Shown one piece after another: positions 53,766 through 62,744 of a stretch of DNA of 64,000 nucleotides (the stretch's first letter is position 1; every line of letters starts with the position of its first letter). The translations under genes were made by a program, and so were the position numbers. The stretch lies in assembly GCF_018588885.1 (NCBI RefSeq), contig NZ_JAFFIW010000015.1, positions 62,001 to 126,000 on the forward strand. Reading direction: 5' to 3'. The stretch is from Mesorhizobium sp. dw_380 (GTDB lineage: Bacteria > Pseudomonadota > Alphaproteobacteria > Rhizobiales > Rhizobiaceae). Under the pieces are notes generated by a model. It made no database searches, was not told where the DNA came from, and saw nothing but the letters and a program-made list of their open reading frames with translations.

Positions 53766-54563
53766 ATGACCAAGAAACCGGAAAAACCAGGATCCGCCGG
53801 CATTCGCGTGCTGAAGACGCGGATCAAGAAGAAAAGCGGCTTGAAGGAATCGTCGCGCCGCTGGCTGCAGCGCCACATCAACGATCCCTATGTCCAGCGC
53901 TCCAAGGCTGACGGTTATCGCTCGCGCGCGGCCTACAAGCTGATCGAGATCGACGACAAGCACCATCTGCTCAAGCCCGGCATGAAGGTGATCGATCTTG
54001 GTGCCGCCCCCGGCGGCTGGTGCCAGGTCGCGGCCGCGCGCACCAAATCGACGGCGGAAAATCCGCATGTCGTCGGCATCGACTATCTGGAAATGGACGC
54101 CGTGCCCGGCGCGCCAGTGCTTTTGATGGATTTCCTCGATCCGCAAGCGCCGCAGAAGCTGGCCGAAGCGCTGGGCGGGGATCCCGATGTCGTGCTGTCC
54201 GACATGGCTGCACCGACCACCGGCCACAAGCGGACCGACCACATCCGCACCATGCATCTGTGCGAGGTGGCGGCCGATTTCGCACTGTCGGTCCTGAAGC
54301 CGGGCGGGCATTTCCTCGCCAAGACTTTTCAGGGCGGCGCTGAGAACGAACTGCTCTCGATGCTGAAGAAGAATTTTCGCTCGGTGCACCACGTCAAGCC
54401 GCCGGCCTCGCGCGATGAGTCGGTGGAGCTTTATCTGCTGGCGAAAGATTTCAAGGGGCGAGAGGCCGGTCCGCCGTCAGGCGGATCGGAACGTCCAGTG
54501 GACGTTCCGAAGGACTCGAGCGCCCGGAGCCATAGCGAAGGGCCGGGGGACGCCGACGGCTGA
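53766..54563 (+). CDS. rlmE: 23S rRNA (uridine-2'-O-)-methyltransferase RlmE (FtsJ/RrmJ)
   Basis: This 265-aa AdoMet-dependent enzyme methylates U2552 of 23S rRNA late in large-subunit assembly. YRSRAAYKLIEID holds the first catalytic Lys, VIDLGAAPGGWCQVA is the AdoMet loop, VVLSDMAAP has the catalytic Asp, and GGHFLAKTFQG supplies the second Lys. It has a basic N-terminus and a non-conserved C-terminal tail of about 30 residues. It lies 71 bases after the Ppx gene. Confidence 0.96.
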   Translation: MTKKPEKPGSAGIRVLKTRIKKKSGLKESSRRWLQRHINDPYVQRSKADGYRSRAAYKLIEIDDKHHLLKPGMKVIDLGAAPGGWCQVAAARTKSTAENPHVVGIDYLEMDAVPGAPVLLMDFLDPQAPQKLAEALGGDPDVVLSDMAAPTTGHKRTDHIRTMHLCEVAADFALSVLKPGGHFLAKTFQGGAENELLSMLKKNFRSVHHVKPPASRDESVELYLLAKDFKGREAGPPSGGSERPVDVPKDSSARSHSEGPGDADG

Positions 54564-54573
54564 GTCGGCCGAC

Positions 54574-56070
54574 TCACTCCCCTGGCGACCTCACCGGTTC
54601 CAGCCTCTTGGGCGTCGTCAGCCGGCCATGGCCGGAGACGCCATTGCCGGCATCGGGCGCCAGCCGCATGAACGACAGCGACGCGGCGGCCGAGATCGCG
54701 GCGACGATGAAGAAGGCGGTGTGGAAATCGCTCAGCCTCAGCGGGCCGCCATGGATGCCCGTCGACACTTCCAGTATGCCGCCGGCAACCGCCACGCCGA
54801 GCGCGATCGACAGCTGCTGGAAGACGGCGGCGATCGGCGTCGCCTTGCTGGTGTCCTCGGCTGAAACCTCCGCATAGGCGAGTGCGTTGACGCCGGTGAA
54901 GAACATCGAGCGGATGAAGCCGCCGACCAGGAGCATGGCCAGCATCAGCAGATAGGGTGTGTCGGGCGTGAACAGGCCGTTGATGGCGATCGATCCCGCC
55001 GCGACCAGTGAGCCCACGATCAGCACGCGGCGAAAACCGACAATGCGGAAGATCAGCGCGGTGACGAATTTCATGCCGATGGCGCCGATCGCCGAGACGA
55101 AGGTGATCATGCCTGACTGGAACGGCGTCAGCCCGAAGCCGATCTGGAACATCAGCGGCAGCAAGAATGGCACCGCCCCGATGCCGATACGAAATAGCGA
55201 GCCGCCAAGCACCGAGGAGCGGAACACCTGGTTGCGGAACAGCTCCAGCGCAAGCAGCGGATTCTTGGCGCGGCGCGCGTGCATCAGGTAGAGCGCGCCC
55301 GACAGCAGCCCGACGGCCACGGTGATGAAACCGGTTGCCGGCGGCAGATAGGGCAGGCTGACCACCGACAGGCCGAACACGATGCCGGATGCCGCCAGCC
55401 CGCTCAGCACGAAGCCGATGAAATCGAGCGGCGGCGTCTCCATGGATTCAGTTTCCGGCAGGAATCGCGTCGCCAGCCAGATGCCGATCAGGCCGATCGG
55501 CACATTGATCAGGAAGATCCAGTGCCAGGTGAAGTAGGTGGTGATGAAGCCGCCGATCGGTGGGCCCACCAACGGCCCGACCAGCGCGGGAACGGTCAGC
55601 CACGACATGGCGGCGACCAGGTCGCTCTTGGGCGTCGCGCGCACCAGCACCAGACGCCCGACGGGCGTCATCATGGCGCCGCCAATGCCTTGCAGGAAGC
55701 GTGAAACCACGAAAGCCGGCAGCGAGCCGGACACGGCGCAGGCCACCGAACCGACGATGAACACCGCGATCGCGGCGCGAAAGATGTTCTTGGCGCCGAA
55801 GCGGTCGGCCATCCAACCGCTGATCGGAATGAAGATCGCCAGCGACACCAGATAGGCGGTCAGCGCCAGCTTGAGTGCGATCGGGCTGGTGTGGATGTCG
55901 ACGGCGATCGCAGGCAGCGATGTCGCGATGACGGTCGAATCCATGTTCTCCATGAAAAGTGCGACCGCCAGGATCAGCGGAATGGTGCGGTTCACGAGCG
56001 TGCCCGTTTTCAAATTCTCTTTCCGGCCGGGGGCGAGCCGATACGAGGGGGCGGTATCACGGCTGGCCAT
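54574..56070 (-). CDS. MFS drug/solute exporter, DHA2-like
   Basis: This protein of about 498 aa has at least twelve hydrophobic segments, probably fourteen. The motif LDSTVIATSLPAI-type start appears as NMDSTVIATSLPAI, GWMADRFGAKNIF is the MFS loop 2-3 motif A, and RFLQGIGGAMMTPVGR is motif B/C-like. These mark the EmrB/QacA family of proton-driven exporters. The substrate is unknown. The start at 56070 lacks a clear ribosome site and could be further in. It is convergent with rlmE. Confidence 0.88.
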   Translation of the reverse strand: MASRDTAPSYRLAPGRKENLKTGTLVNRTIPLILAVALFMENMDSTVIATSLPAIAVDIHTSPIALKLALTAYLVSLAIFIPISGWMADRFGAKNIFRAAIAVFIVGSVACAVSGSLPAFVVSRFLQGIGGAMMTPVGRLVLVRATPKSDLVAAMSWLTVPALVGPLVGPPIGGFITTYFTWHWIFLINVPIGLIGIWLATRFLPETESMETPPLDFIGFVLSGLAASGIVFGLSVVSLPYLPPATGFITVAVGLLSGALYLMHARRAKNPLLALELFRNQVFRSSVLGGSLFRIGIGAVPFLLPLMFQIGFGLTPFQSGMITFVSAIGAIGMKFVTALIFRIVGFRRVLIVGSLVAAGSIAINGLFTPDTPYLLMLAMLLVGGFIRSMFFTGVNALAYAEVSAEDTSKATPIAAVFQQLSIALGVAVAGGILEVSTGIHGGPLRLSDFHTAFFIVAAISAAASLSFMRLAPDAGNGVSGHGRLTTPKRLEPVRSPGE

Positions 56071-56192
56071 CGATGTCGTGTTAATTTGCTGTCACTTTTG
56101 TGCGACCGTGAGGATGCGGGCTTGGGCGGGGCATGCCGGGAGAGATCGTATCGCCAGGCGACGAATAGCTTGCGGAGGGAGACAGCTCTCAC

Positions 56193-56217
56193 TATTGTAG
56201 TGAATATAACTACAATA
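56193..56217. promoter_or_regulatory. Operator of the second toxin-antitoxin module
   Basis: Perfect 9-bp arms (TATTGTAGT and ACTACAATA) with a 7-base spacer lie directly before the antitoxin start at 56229. A -10-like TATAAC is inside the repeat. The symmetry and place strongly suggest autorepression by the antitoxin. Confidence 0.72.
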
Positions 56218-56228
56218 TGGGCTGTATC

Positions 56229-56474
56229 ATGGAAGAAGCCGTTTCGGCAGCCGATGCCAACCGCAAATTCTCTCTCATCCTGCGCGGTGTTCGCGAAGGA
56301 CAAAGCTACGTTGTGACCAGTCACGGACGCCCCGTCGCGCGGATCGTGCCCGCGGATCGACAGGAAGGTGTGGTTTCCCGCTCGCGCACAGCGTTGCTGT
56401 CGCGCCTCGAACGCCAGCCTGTTGTCGATGCCGGCCGCTGGACCCGCGACGAGCTCTACGAGGACGAGCGGTGA
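56229..56474 (+). CDS. Antitoxin of Phd/YefM-VapB type
   Basis: This 81-aa antitoxin starts MEEAVSAADANRKFSLILRGV, a Phd/YefM-like DNA-binding fold. HGRPVARIVPAD follows, then a C-terminal tail (VVDAGRWTRDELYEDER) that should hold the toxin. ATG 56229 is favoured over 56217 because the latter lies inside the operator repeat. Its stop overlaps the toxin GTG start in GTGA. Confidence 0.86.
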   Translation: MEEAVSAADANRKFSLILRGVREGQSYVVTSHGRPVARIVPADRQEGVVSRSRTALLSRLERQPVVDAGRWTRDELYEDER

Positions 56475-56926
56475 AGGTCGCGCTCGACACCAATCTTCTT
56501 GCCTATGCGGAAGGGGTCAACGGTGCCGAGAAGCGCGACATCGTTCTCGAACTGCTGCGCAAACTCCCGCAGGAGGCTGCCATTGTTCCCGTTCAGGTTC
56601 TTGGTGAGTTGTATAACGTTCTCGTTCGCAAGGCCGGAAGGCTGCCTCAAGAGGCACGGGACGCTCTTCTGAGCTGGCGCGATGCGTTTCCGGTTGCCGG
56701 GACGACACAAGACGTGATGATGATGGCGACCGATCTGGCGACCGACCACCGCTTCAGCATTTGGGATGCGGTCATTCTCTCCACTGCCTCGCAAGCCGGT
56801 TGCCGACTTCTCCTGTCGGAAGACCTGCAAGACGGCTTCACATGGGGTGGGGTCACTGTCGTCAGTCCCTTCGCATCGCCGCGTCATCCCCTGCTGAATG
56901 CTCTCTTGGGGGAGTCTGCCGGGTAA
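56471..56926 (+). CDS. PIN-domain toxin, VapC-type
   Basis: This 151-aa PIN-domain protein opens with MKVALDTNLLAYAEG, giving the first catalytic Asp. A Glu follows in VQVLGELYNVLVRK and Asp in FSIWDAVILSTASQAGC and LLSEDLQDG. It starts with GTG and overlaps the antitoxin by four bases. This is a different sequence group from the pair at 17990-18588. The module lies 128 bases upstream of guaB. Confidence 0.88.
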   Translation: MKVALDTNLLAYAEGVNGAEKRDIVLELLRKLPQEAAIVPVQVLGELYNVLVRKAGRLPQEARDALLSWRDAFPVAGTTQDVMMMATDLATDHRFSIWDAVILSTASQAGCRLLLSEDLQDGFTWGGVTVVSPFASPRHPLLNALLGESAG

Positions 56927-57054
56927 AACGCCGCAACGATCGGCTTTTCATCGGCGCCGCGACGTGGTACCAGCCAGCGCCAATCCTGAAAGGGAAGAAC
57001 GAGTCGGCGCTGTCCATTCCGGTCCAGCGCTTTTCCGCATTCAAAGGGCTGGCC

Positions 57055-58557
57055 ATGGCAAAAATCATCGAAACGTCCACCGGCGCGTTGGCGCTGACCT
57101 TTGACGACGTGCTTTTGCAGCCGGGTCATTCCGAGGTCATGCCCGGCGAAACCGATGTCCGCACCCGCATTGCCGGCGACATCGACCTCAACGTGCCGAT
57201 CCTCTCGGCCGCGATGGACACCGTCACCGAGGCGCGTCTTGCAATCGCCATGGCCCAGGCCGGCGGCATCGGCGTCATCCACCGCAATTTCTCGCCGGCC
57301 GAGCAGGCCGAGCAGGTACGGCAGGTGAAGAAATTCGAATCCGGCATGGTGGTCAACCCGGTCACCATCGGCCCCGACGCCACCCTTGCCGACGCGCTGT
57401 CCCTGATGCGCACCTATTCGATCTCGGGCATTCCGGTGGTCGAGAACGGTGGCGCCGGCGGCCACAAGACCGGCCGGCTGGTCGGCATCCTGACCAACCG
57501 CGACGTGCGCTTTGCCTCCGATCCGGCACAGAAGGTCTACGAATTGATGACCCGTGAGAATCTGATCACGGTCAAGGAGAATGTCGACCAGGACGAGGCC
57601 AAGCGGCTTCTGCACCAGCACCGCATCGAAAAGCTCGTCGTCGTCGACAAGCAAGGCAATTGCGTCGGCCTGATCACCGTCAAGGATATCGAAAAGTCGC
57701 AGCTGAACCCGCACGCCACCAAGGATGCGCAGGGACGCCTGCGCGCGGCGGCCGCCACCAGCGTCGGCGACGACGGCTTCGAGCGCGCCGAGCGCCTGAT
57801 CGAGGCCGGCGTCGACCTCCTGGTCATCGATACCGCGCATGGCCACTCGCAGCGCGTGCTGGACGCGGTCACGCGCGCCAAGAAACTTTCCAATTCGGTG
57901 CGCATCCTGGCCGGCAATGTCGCCACCGCGGAAGGCACGCAGGCGCTGATCGACGCCGGCGCCGACGCCGTCAAGGTCGGCATCGGCCCGGGCTCCATCT
58001 GCACCACCCGCATCGTTGCCGGTGTCGGCGTGCCGCAGCTTTCGGCCATCATGTCGGCCGTCGAGACGGCGCACAAATCCGGTGTGTCGGTGATTGCCGA
58101 TGGCGGCATCAAATATTCCGGCGATCTTGCCAAGGCGCTCGCCGCCGGGGCCAGCGCCGCCATGATTGGCTCGCTGCTCGCCGGTACCGACGAGAGCCCG
58201 GGCGAGGTCTATCTGCACCAGGGCCGCTCCTTCAAGGCTTATCGCGGCATGGGCTCGGTCGGCGCAATGGCGCGCGGCTCGGCCGATCGCTACTTCCAGG
58301 CCGAGGTGCGCGACACGCTGAAATTGGTGCCGGAAGGTATCGAAGGGCAGGTTCCCTACAAAGGACCTGTGTCTGGCGTGCTGCACCAGCTTGCAGGCGG
58401 GCTGAAAGCCGCTATGGGTTATGTAGGCGGCCGCGACCTTGCCGATTTCCGCGACCGCGCCACTTTTGTGCGCATATCCAACGCCGGACTTCGTGAAAGC
58501 CACGCCCATGACGTCACGATTACCCGCGAAAGCCCGAACTATCCCGGCGGAGCCTGA
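57055..58557 (+). CDS. guaB: Inosine-5'-monophosphate dehydrogenase GuaB
   Basis: This 500-aa enzyme oxidises IMP to XMP, the committed step of GMP synthesis. It has the N-terminal LTFDDVLLQPG, a pair of CBS domains inserted at about 95-205, and the catalytic loop GIGPGSICTTRIVAG with the nucleophilic Cys near residue 316. The YRGMGSVGAM and EGIEGQVPYKG segments are also typical. The ATG at 57055 gives the family's length. Upstream frame sequence is the toxin gene in another frame. Confidence 0.97.
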   Translation: MAKIIETSTGALALTFDDVLLQPGHSEVMPGETDVRTRIAGDIDLNVPILSAAMDTVTEARLAIAMAQAGGIGVIHRNFSPAEQAEQVRQVKKFESGMVVNPVTIGPDATLADALSLMRTYSISGIPVVENGGAGGHKTGRLVGILTNRDVRFASDPAQKVYELMTRENLITVKENVDQDEAKRLLHQHRIEKLVVVDKQGNCVGLITVKDIEKSQLNPHATKDAQGRLRAAAATSVGDDGFERAERLIEAGVDLLVIDTAHGHSQRVLDAVTRAKKLSNSVRILAGNVATAEGTQALIDAGADAVKVGIGPGSICTTRIVAGVGVPQLSAIMSAVETAHKSGVSVIADGGIKYSGDLAKALAAGASAAMIGSLLAGTDESPGEVYLHQGRSFKAYRGMGSVGAMARGSADRYFQAEVRDTLKLVPEGIEGQVPYKGPVSGVLHQLAGGLKAAMGYVGGRDLADFRDRATFVRISNAGLRESHAHDVTITRESPNYPGGA

Positions 58558-59131
58558 TTCTTCCGGGCTCTGGCGCAACCTGACCGCGACGGTCCTGCGG
58601 CTGCCGCGTCACGCGGCAGCGCTTTGTTTCCTGTCGGCAGCGGTTTTCATCGCCATGACAGTGCTGGAGTTCCTCTATTTCCGCCAGTTGAGCGGCGGCT
58701 TGCCGTCGCTCGACATGCGCTATTTCGGCTTCACGCCCGACGAAGGCATGGCCTGGCTGACGGCGCTCGGCCGGCGCGGCGGCGAGATCATTCTCGTCTG
58801 GCACTACCTGACCTTCGATCTCTTGTTCCCGGCGCTGCTGTCACTGACTTTGGTGAGCCTGATCCTGGCCACCGGCCGTCGCCTGAAGAATTTCCGCGTG
58901 CTGCCGCCGCGGGTGCAGTCGATCCTCGCGCTGGTGCTGGTGCTGCCCTACACGCTTGCGGACTATGCCCAGAACATCGCCGTAGCGCGCCTTCTGTCCG
59001 ATTTCCTGTCGGCCAACCCGGATTCGCTGTCTTTCGCTTCGGCGCTGATCGTCACCAAATTCGCGCTTCTCGCCATCCCGGTGGTCATCATCGCCGCGTT
59101 CTGGTTGATGGGGCAGAAACGCCAGGCTTGA
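58508..59131 (+). CDS. Four-helix membrane protein of unknown function
   Basis: This protein of about 207 aa starts inside the guaB 3' end and has about four hydrophobic segments (approximately residues 38-58, 95-118, 133-152 and 179-198), plus a short cytoplasmic-looking loop with RRLKNFRVLPP. No family could be named. Overlap with guaB and 25-base spacing to the MAPEG gene suggest one transcript. An earlier in-frame ATG at 58439 also exists. Confidence 0.7.
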   Translation: MTSRLPAKARTIPAEPDSSGLWRNLTATVLRLPRHAAALCFLSAAVFIAMTVLEFLYFRQLSGGLPSLDMRYFGFTPDEGMAWLTALGRRGGEIILVWHYLTFDLLFPALLSLTLVSLILATGRRLKNFRVLPPRVQSILALVLVLPYTLADYAQNIAVARLLSDFLSANPDSLSFASALIVTKFALLAIPVVIIAAFWLMGQKRQA

Positions 59132-59156
59132 TGCCGAACAAGGCAGGGGGCATTTC

Positions 59157-59576
59157 ATGAACCAGACGGCGATCTTCTGGCCTATGTTGGCGCACGTGCT
59201 GCTGATCTATATCGTTTATTGCGTCCTGGGCCGTCGCAGATACGGTGCGGTCAGGTCCGGCGAGGCCAAAGCCGGTCAATACAAGGTGCGTTCGACCGAG
59301 CCGGCGTCCAGCGTCACGGTAGCCGCCAATCTCGGCAACCAGTTCGAACTGCCGGTGCTTTTCTATGTGCTGTGCCTGTCGCTGCACGTCACCAACGGCG
59401 TCAACTATCTGACCCTGGCGCCGATGTGGATCTTTGTCGCCTCGCGCTATGTCCACGCTTGGGTTCACCTGACCAGCAACGATCTGCTGCTGCGCCACCG
59501 CTCTTTCGCCTTCGGAGCGGTGATTATCCTGTTGGGCTGGATCTGGTTCGCGCTGCATCTGCTCGCGGTGGTTTGA
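59157..59576 (+). CDS. MAPEG-family membrane protein
   Basis: This 139-aa four-helix protein has the MAPEG pattern: NLGNQFELPVLFYVLC (about residues 60-75) matches the conserved N.xFExPvlF motif, and ASRYVHAWVHL follows it. The family includes glutathione-dependent eicosanoid enzymes and bacterial proteins without known substrates. GGCATTTC precedes the ATG. It likely shares a transcript with the upstream membrane protein. Confidence 0.85.
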   Translation: MNQTAIFWPMLAHVLLIYIVYCVLGRRRYGAVRSGEAKAGQYKVRSTEPASSVTVAANLGNQFELPVLFYVLCLSLHVTNGVNYLTLAPMWIFVASRYVHAWVHLTSNDLLLRHRSFAFGAVIILLGWIWFALHLLAVV

Positions 59577-59581
59577 GCAGA

Positions 59582-59625
59582 GCAGTTTTCCCTTCTCCCA
59601 CAACAAGGGGAGAAGGGAAATCTGC
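59582..59625. terminator. Bidirectional hairpin between convergent genes (repeat copy 2)
   Basis: GCAG...CTGC outer pairs surround a stem of TTTCCCTTCTCCC and its complement with an ACAACAA-type loop. T-runs flank the stem on both sides. It lies between the stops of the MAPEG and rnd genes, so it can end both transcripts. Its core equals that of 43536-43567. Confidence 0.75.
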
Positions 59626-59629
59626 TCGT

Positions 59630-60781
59630 CTACAGATCGAATACCGCGATCTTGCGCTTGTCGAACTTGATGCCGATCTCGCCGCGCACCAGCTTAAGTG
59701 CGGTCTCGCCGAACACGGCACGCCGCCAGCCTTGTAGCGCCGGCACATCCGCATCCTCGCCCTCGGCCGCGATGCGGTCGATGTCGTCGCTTGAGGCCAG
59801 CACTTTCGAGGCCACGCCCTGTTTCTCGGCGACGATCCTGAGCAGCACTTTCAACAGCTCCGCCGCGGCATTCGAGCCTTCCGGCGGCTGGAAACTCTTC
59901 GGCAGCTTCGGCATCTGCTCCTTGGGCAAGGCAAGGGCGGTGTTGACCGCGCCCAGCAGCGCCGTCGCCGTCGAGGAGCGCTCCCAGCCCTTGGGCGTCG
60001 TGCGCAGTTTGGCAAGGGCTGCCGCATCGCGCGGCGCCTGCTGCGCCACCTCGTAGATCGCATCGTCCTTGAGCACGCGGCCGCGCGGCACGTCGCGTTC
60101 GCGCGCCTCGCGCTCGCGCCATGCCGCCACGACCTGCACGATCGCCAGTTCCTGTGGCTTGCGCAGCCGCATCTTCAGCCGCTTCCAGGCGTCTTCTGGA
60201 TGCGGATCGTAGGTCTCGCGCGAGGTCAGGACATCCATCTCTTCGTTCAGCCAATGGGCGCGGTTTTCCCGCGCCAGCTCGGCGCTGAGGTGCTGATAGA
60301 CCTCGATCAGGTGGGTGACGTCGGCCAGCGCGTAATCAAGCTGCTTGTCGGACAGCGGCCGATGGCGCCAGTCGGTGAAGCGCGAAGACTTGTCGAGCCG
60401 CGCGCCGGTGATGCGCTGCACCAGTTGGTCGTAGGAAACGCTGTCGCCGAAACCGCAGACCATCGCCGCGACCTGAGTGTCGAACACCGGATGCGGAACG
60501 AGGTCGCCGAGGTGGACGATGATTTCGATGTCCTGCCGGGCGGCGTGAAAGACTTTGACCACCGCCTCGTTGGCCATCAGCCTGAAGAAGGGCGTGAGGT
60601 CGATGTCCGGCGACAGCGGATCGATCAGCGCCGTCACGCCGGGGGCCGCCATCTGGATCAGGCACAGGATTGGCCAGAAGGTCGTTTCGCGAATGAATTC
60701 GGTGTCGACGGTGACGAAATCCGACTTTTCGAAAGCGGCGAGAGCGGTCTCGAGTTCTTTCTGGGTGGTGATGACGTGCAT
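59630..60781 (-). CDS. rnd: Ribonuclease D
   Basis: This 383-aa 3'-5' exoribonuclease trims tRNA precursors. The DEDD catalytic residues appear in VTVDTEFIRE (about residues 22-31), FHAARQDIEII (near 85) and LADVTHLIEVY (near 153). C-terminal HRDC-type helices follow. ATG 60781 is the start; a TTG precedes it. It is convergent with the MAPEG gene. Confidence 0.95.
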   Translation of the reverse strand: MHVITTQKELETALAAFEKSDFVTVDTEFIRETTFWPILCLIQMAAPGVTALIDPLSPDIDLTPFFRLMANEAVVKVFHAARQDIEIIVHLGDLVPHPVFDTQVAAMVCGFGDSVSYDQLVQRITGARLDKSSRFTDWRHRPLSDKQLDYALADVTHLIEVYQHLSAELARENRAHWLNEEMDVLTSRETYDPHPEDAWKRLKMRLRKPQELAIVQVVAAWREREARERDVPRGRVLKDDAIYEVAQQAPRDAAALAKLRTTPKGWERSSTATALLGAVNTALALPKEQMPKLPKSFQPPEGSNAAAELLKVLLRIVAEKQGVASKVLASSDDIDRIAAEGEDADVPALQGWRRAVFGETALKLVRGEIGIKFDKRKIAVFDL

Positions 60782-60856
60782 CAAATCGCTTTTGGCAGGA
60801 GTAGGGTCTTCCTAGATTTCAGCCGGGGAGGCTTTCGTCAAGCTGTGGCGCCATCG

Positions 60857-62101
60857 TCAAGGCCTTTCCGGACCCTCCGGATCGCCGTTTCTTCTGGCCA
60901 GCCGCGCGAAAACGGTCGAAGTGCGCAACAGCGCGGTGAAACGGCTGCGTTTGCCGACGGGCACGCCGGACCGGGCCTGCATGCGATAGAGGATGACCGC
61001 GATGAAGATCGCATAGACGGTGGCGCTGAACACGAACAGCGCGCTCGGCCCGAAATACTGCATCACCGTGGAGGCGGCGAAAGGGCCGCCAATGGCGCCG
61101 AAGGAATAGAACAGCATCAGCGCCGCATTGATCAGCACGAACTCGCCCGTATCGGCGCGGTCGTTGGAATGCGCCGCCGACAGCGAGTAGAGCGGCATGG
61201 CGAAACAGCCGAAGATGAAGATGATGATGAAGTTGAGCAGCGGATTGCTGCCGGCGATGAACACCAGCGCCAATGCTGAAAGCATCGCGCAGCAGGTCGT
61301 CATCAACAGCACCCGGCGCCGGTCCCAGCGGTCGGAGAGATAGCCGAGCGGATACTGGATGATGGCGCCACCGAAGATGCCGATGCTGACGAAGGTGACG
61401 ACATCGGCAACCGACATGCCGATCTGCTCGGCATAAACAGGCGATAGCGTGCGAAAGGCGCTGTTGGTGACGCCGACCGCGATGCAGCCGAAGCAACCGA
61501 GCGGCGAAATGCGCCAGACCCGCGCCAGGTCGAGCTTGACCTCCTCCGGCGGCGTCGGGTTGGAGCGGTCGCCGAGCGAAACCGGCACCAGCGACAATGT
61601 GATCATGATCGACATGATGGCGAAGATGGTGAAGCCGCCGGCGCCGAAAACGGGAATCAGGAATTGGGCTGATGTCACGGAGCCGGTGTCGACCATCCGG
61701 TAGATCGCGAGCACGCGGGCGCGGTCCCTGTTGGTGACGCCGGAATTCAGCCAGCTTTCGACGATGGTGAACAGCCCGGCGAAACAGAAGCCGCCGGCAA
61801 AGCGCACCGCGCACCACATCACCGGATCGAGGACAAGCACCAGGAGCAGAGTGCCGACCGAGGCGATCGCCGCCAGCGCCGAAAACGCCCTGATATGGCC
61901 GACCGCCTTGATGATGCGCGTGATGGCCAGGCAGCCGAGCAGGAAGCCGGCGAAATAGAAGGTGCCCATCAGGCCGATGTCGGAGGCGGAAAACCCTTCC
62001 TGCGCGCCGCGCAGCGCGATAAGCGTGCTTTGCAGCCCATTGCCGCCGAGCAGGATGCCTGCGGCGAGAAGAAGCGGGATCAGCGGGCGGATGGAGGACA
62101 T
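60857..62101 (-). CDS. MFS transporter (YcaD-like)
   Basis: This 414-aa protein has twelve hydrophobic segments. QSTLIALRGAQEGFSASDIGLMGTFYFAGFLLGC and SDRWDRRRVLL are typical of the YcaD/fosmidomycin-resistance-like subgroup. The family has no assigned substrate. ATG 62101 starts it; the tail ends in a short polar stretch. It lies 75 bases from rnd in the same direction. Confidence 0.88.
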   Translation of the reverse strand: MSSIRPLIPLLLAAGILLGGNGLQSTLIALRGAQEGFSASDIGLMGTFYFAGFLLGCLAITRIIKAVGHIRAFSALAAIASVGTLLLVLVLDPVMWCAVRFAGGFCFAGLFTIVESWLNSGVTNRDRARVLAIYRMVDTGSVTSAQFLIPVFGAGGFTIFAIMSIMITLSLVPVSLGDRSNPTPPEEVKLDLARVWRISPLGCFGCIAVGVTNSAFRTLSPVYAEQIGMSVADVVTFVSIGIFGGAIIQYPLGYLSDRWDRRRVLLMTTCCAMLSALALVFIAGSNPLLNFIIIFIFGCFAMPLYSLSAAHSNDRADTGEFVLINAALMLFYSFGAIGGPFAASTVMQYFGPSALFVFSATVYAIFIAVILYRMQARSGVPVGKRSRFTALLRTSTVFARLARRNGDPEGPERP

Positions 62102-62175
62102 GAAGAGGCGATCACGTATCGGTGATCCCTTCTTGAACCATTGCCCCCGCTAATGCCAGCGGCAATTCCCGGTAA

Positions 62176-62550
62176 CTACAGTGAGGATATGTCCAATTCC
62201 TCGTGGAAGGTCCACACGCTTATGAACGGGCCGTCGCTCAGGTCCTTGCTATAGAGGGTAAGGATTACCTTTTGTTGCCGACCGTGGCGCAGAACCAGAT
62301 GGCCAATGATAAGGCGGAAGCCGTCTGGGTTTATCTCAACGCCGAAGTGTCGTTCCAGGTCTATCCGATCGTAGTCGACTATCAGGCGCGAGCCATCGAA
62401 CTGCTCCCGCATCGATTCGTCATTTGCAAAATCGCCATCCGAGAGTGATTTGAATCGCGCCCAATCGTCGACGCGAGCAGCCTCAAGCAGCCTGACGATG
62501 CGGCTTTGCTCTTGAGACGTCAGATGCTGCCTCGGCTTGGGAGTTTGCAT
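62176..62550 (-). CDS. Hypothetical protein, 124 aa
   Basis: This acidic soluble protein starts MQTPKPRQHLTSQEQSRIVRLLEAARVDDWARF, a helical region. It ends in strands with INPDGFRLIIGHLVLRHGRQQKVILTLYSKD and ISVWTFHEELDISSL. No family was recognised. ATG 62550 follows GGGATGG; the frame also reaches 62613. The A/T content is slightly higher than its neighbours, which may mean recent arrival or just small size. Confidence 0.55.
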   Translation of the reverse strand: MQTPKPRQHLTSQEQSRIVRLLEAARVDDWARFKSLSDGDFANDESMREQFDGSRLIVDYDRIDLERHFGVEINPDGFRLIIGHLVLRHGRQQKVILTLYSKDLSDGPFISVWTFHEELDISSL

Positions 62551-62744
62551 GTAACCATCCCGTTTGCCGCAAACGTAACTCTGGTGGCTGGTAACCGCCA
62601 TCCATTGTGTCATCGAAGTTCAGACAAGGATGTTGCCTGAGGCTTGCTTGCCTTGACAAATCCGGCCTCCCATGCGCTTTTCGCGCAAATTTTGGGCCGG
62701 GCTTTGACGCCTTGGCCTGCCACCCAGCACCCCGGACTTTACCA

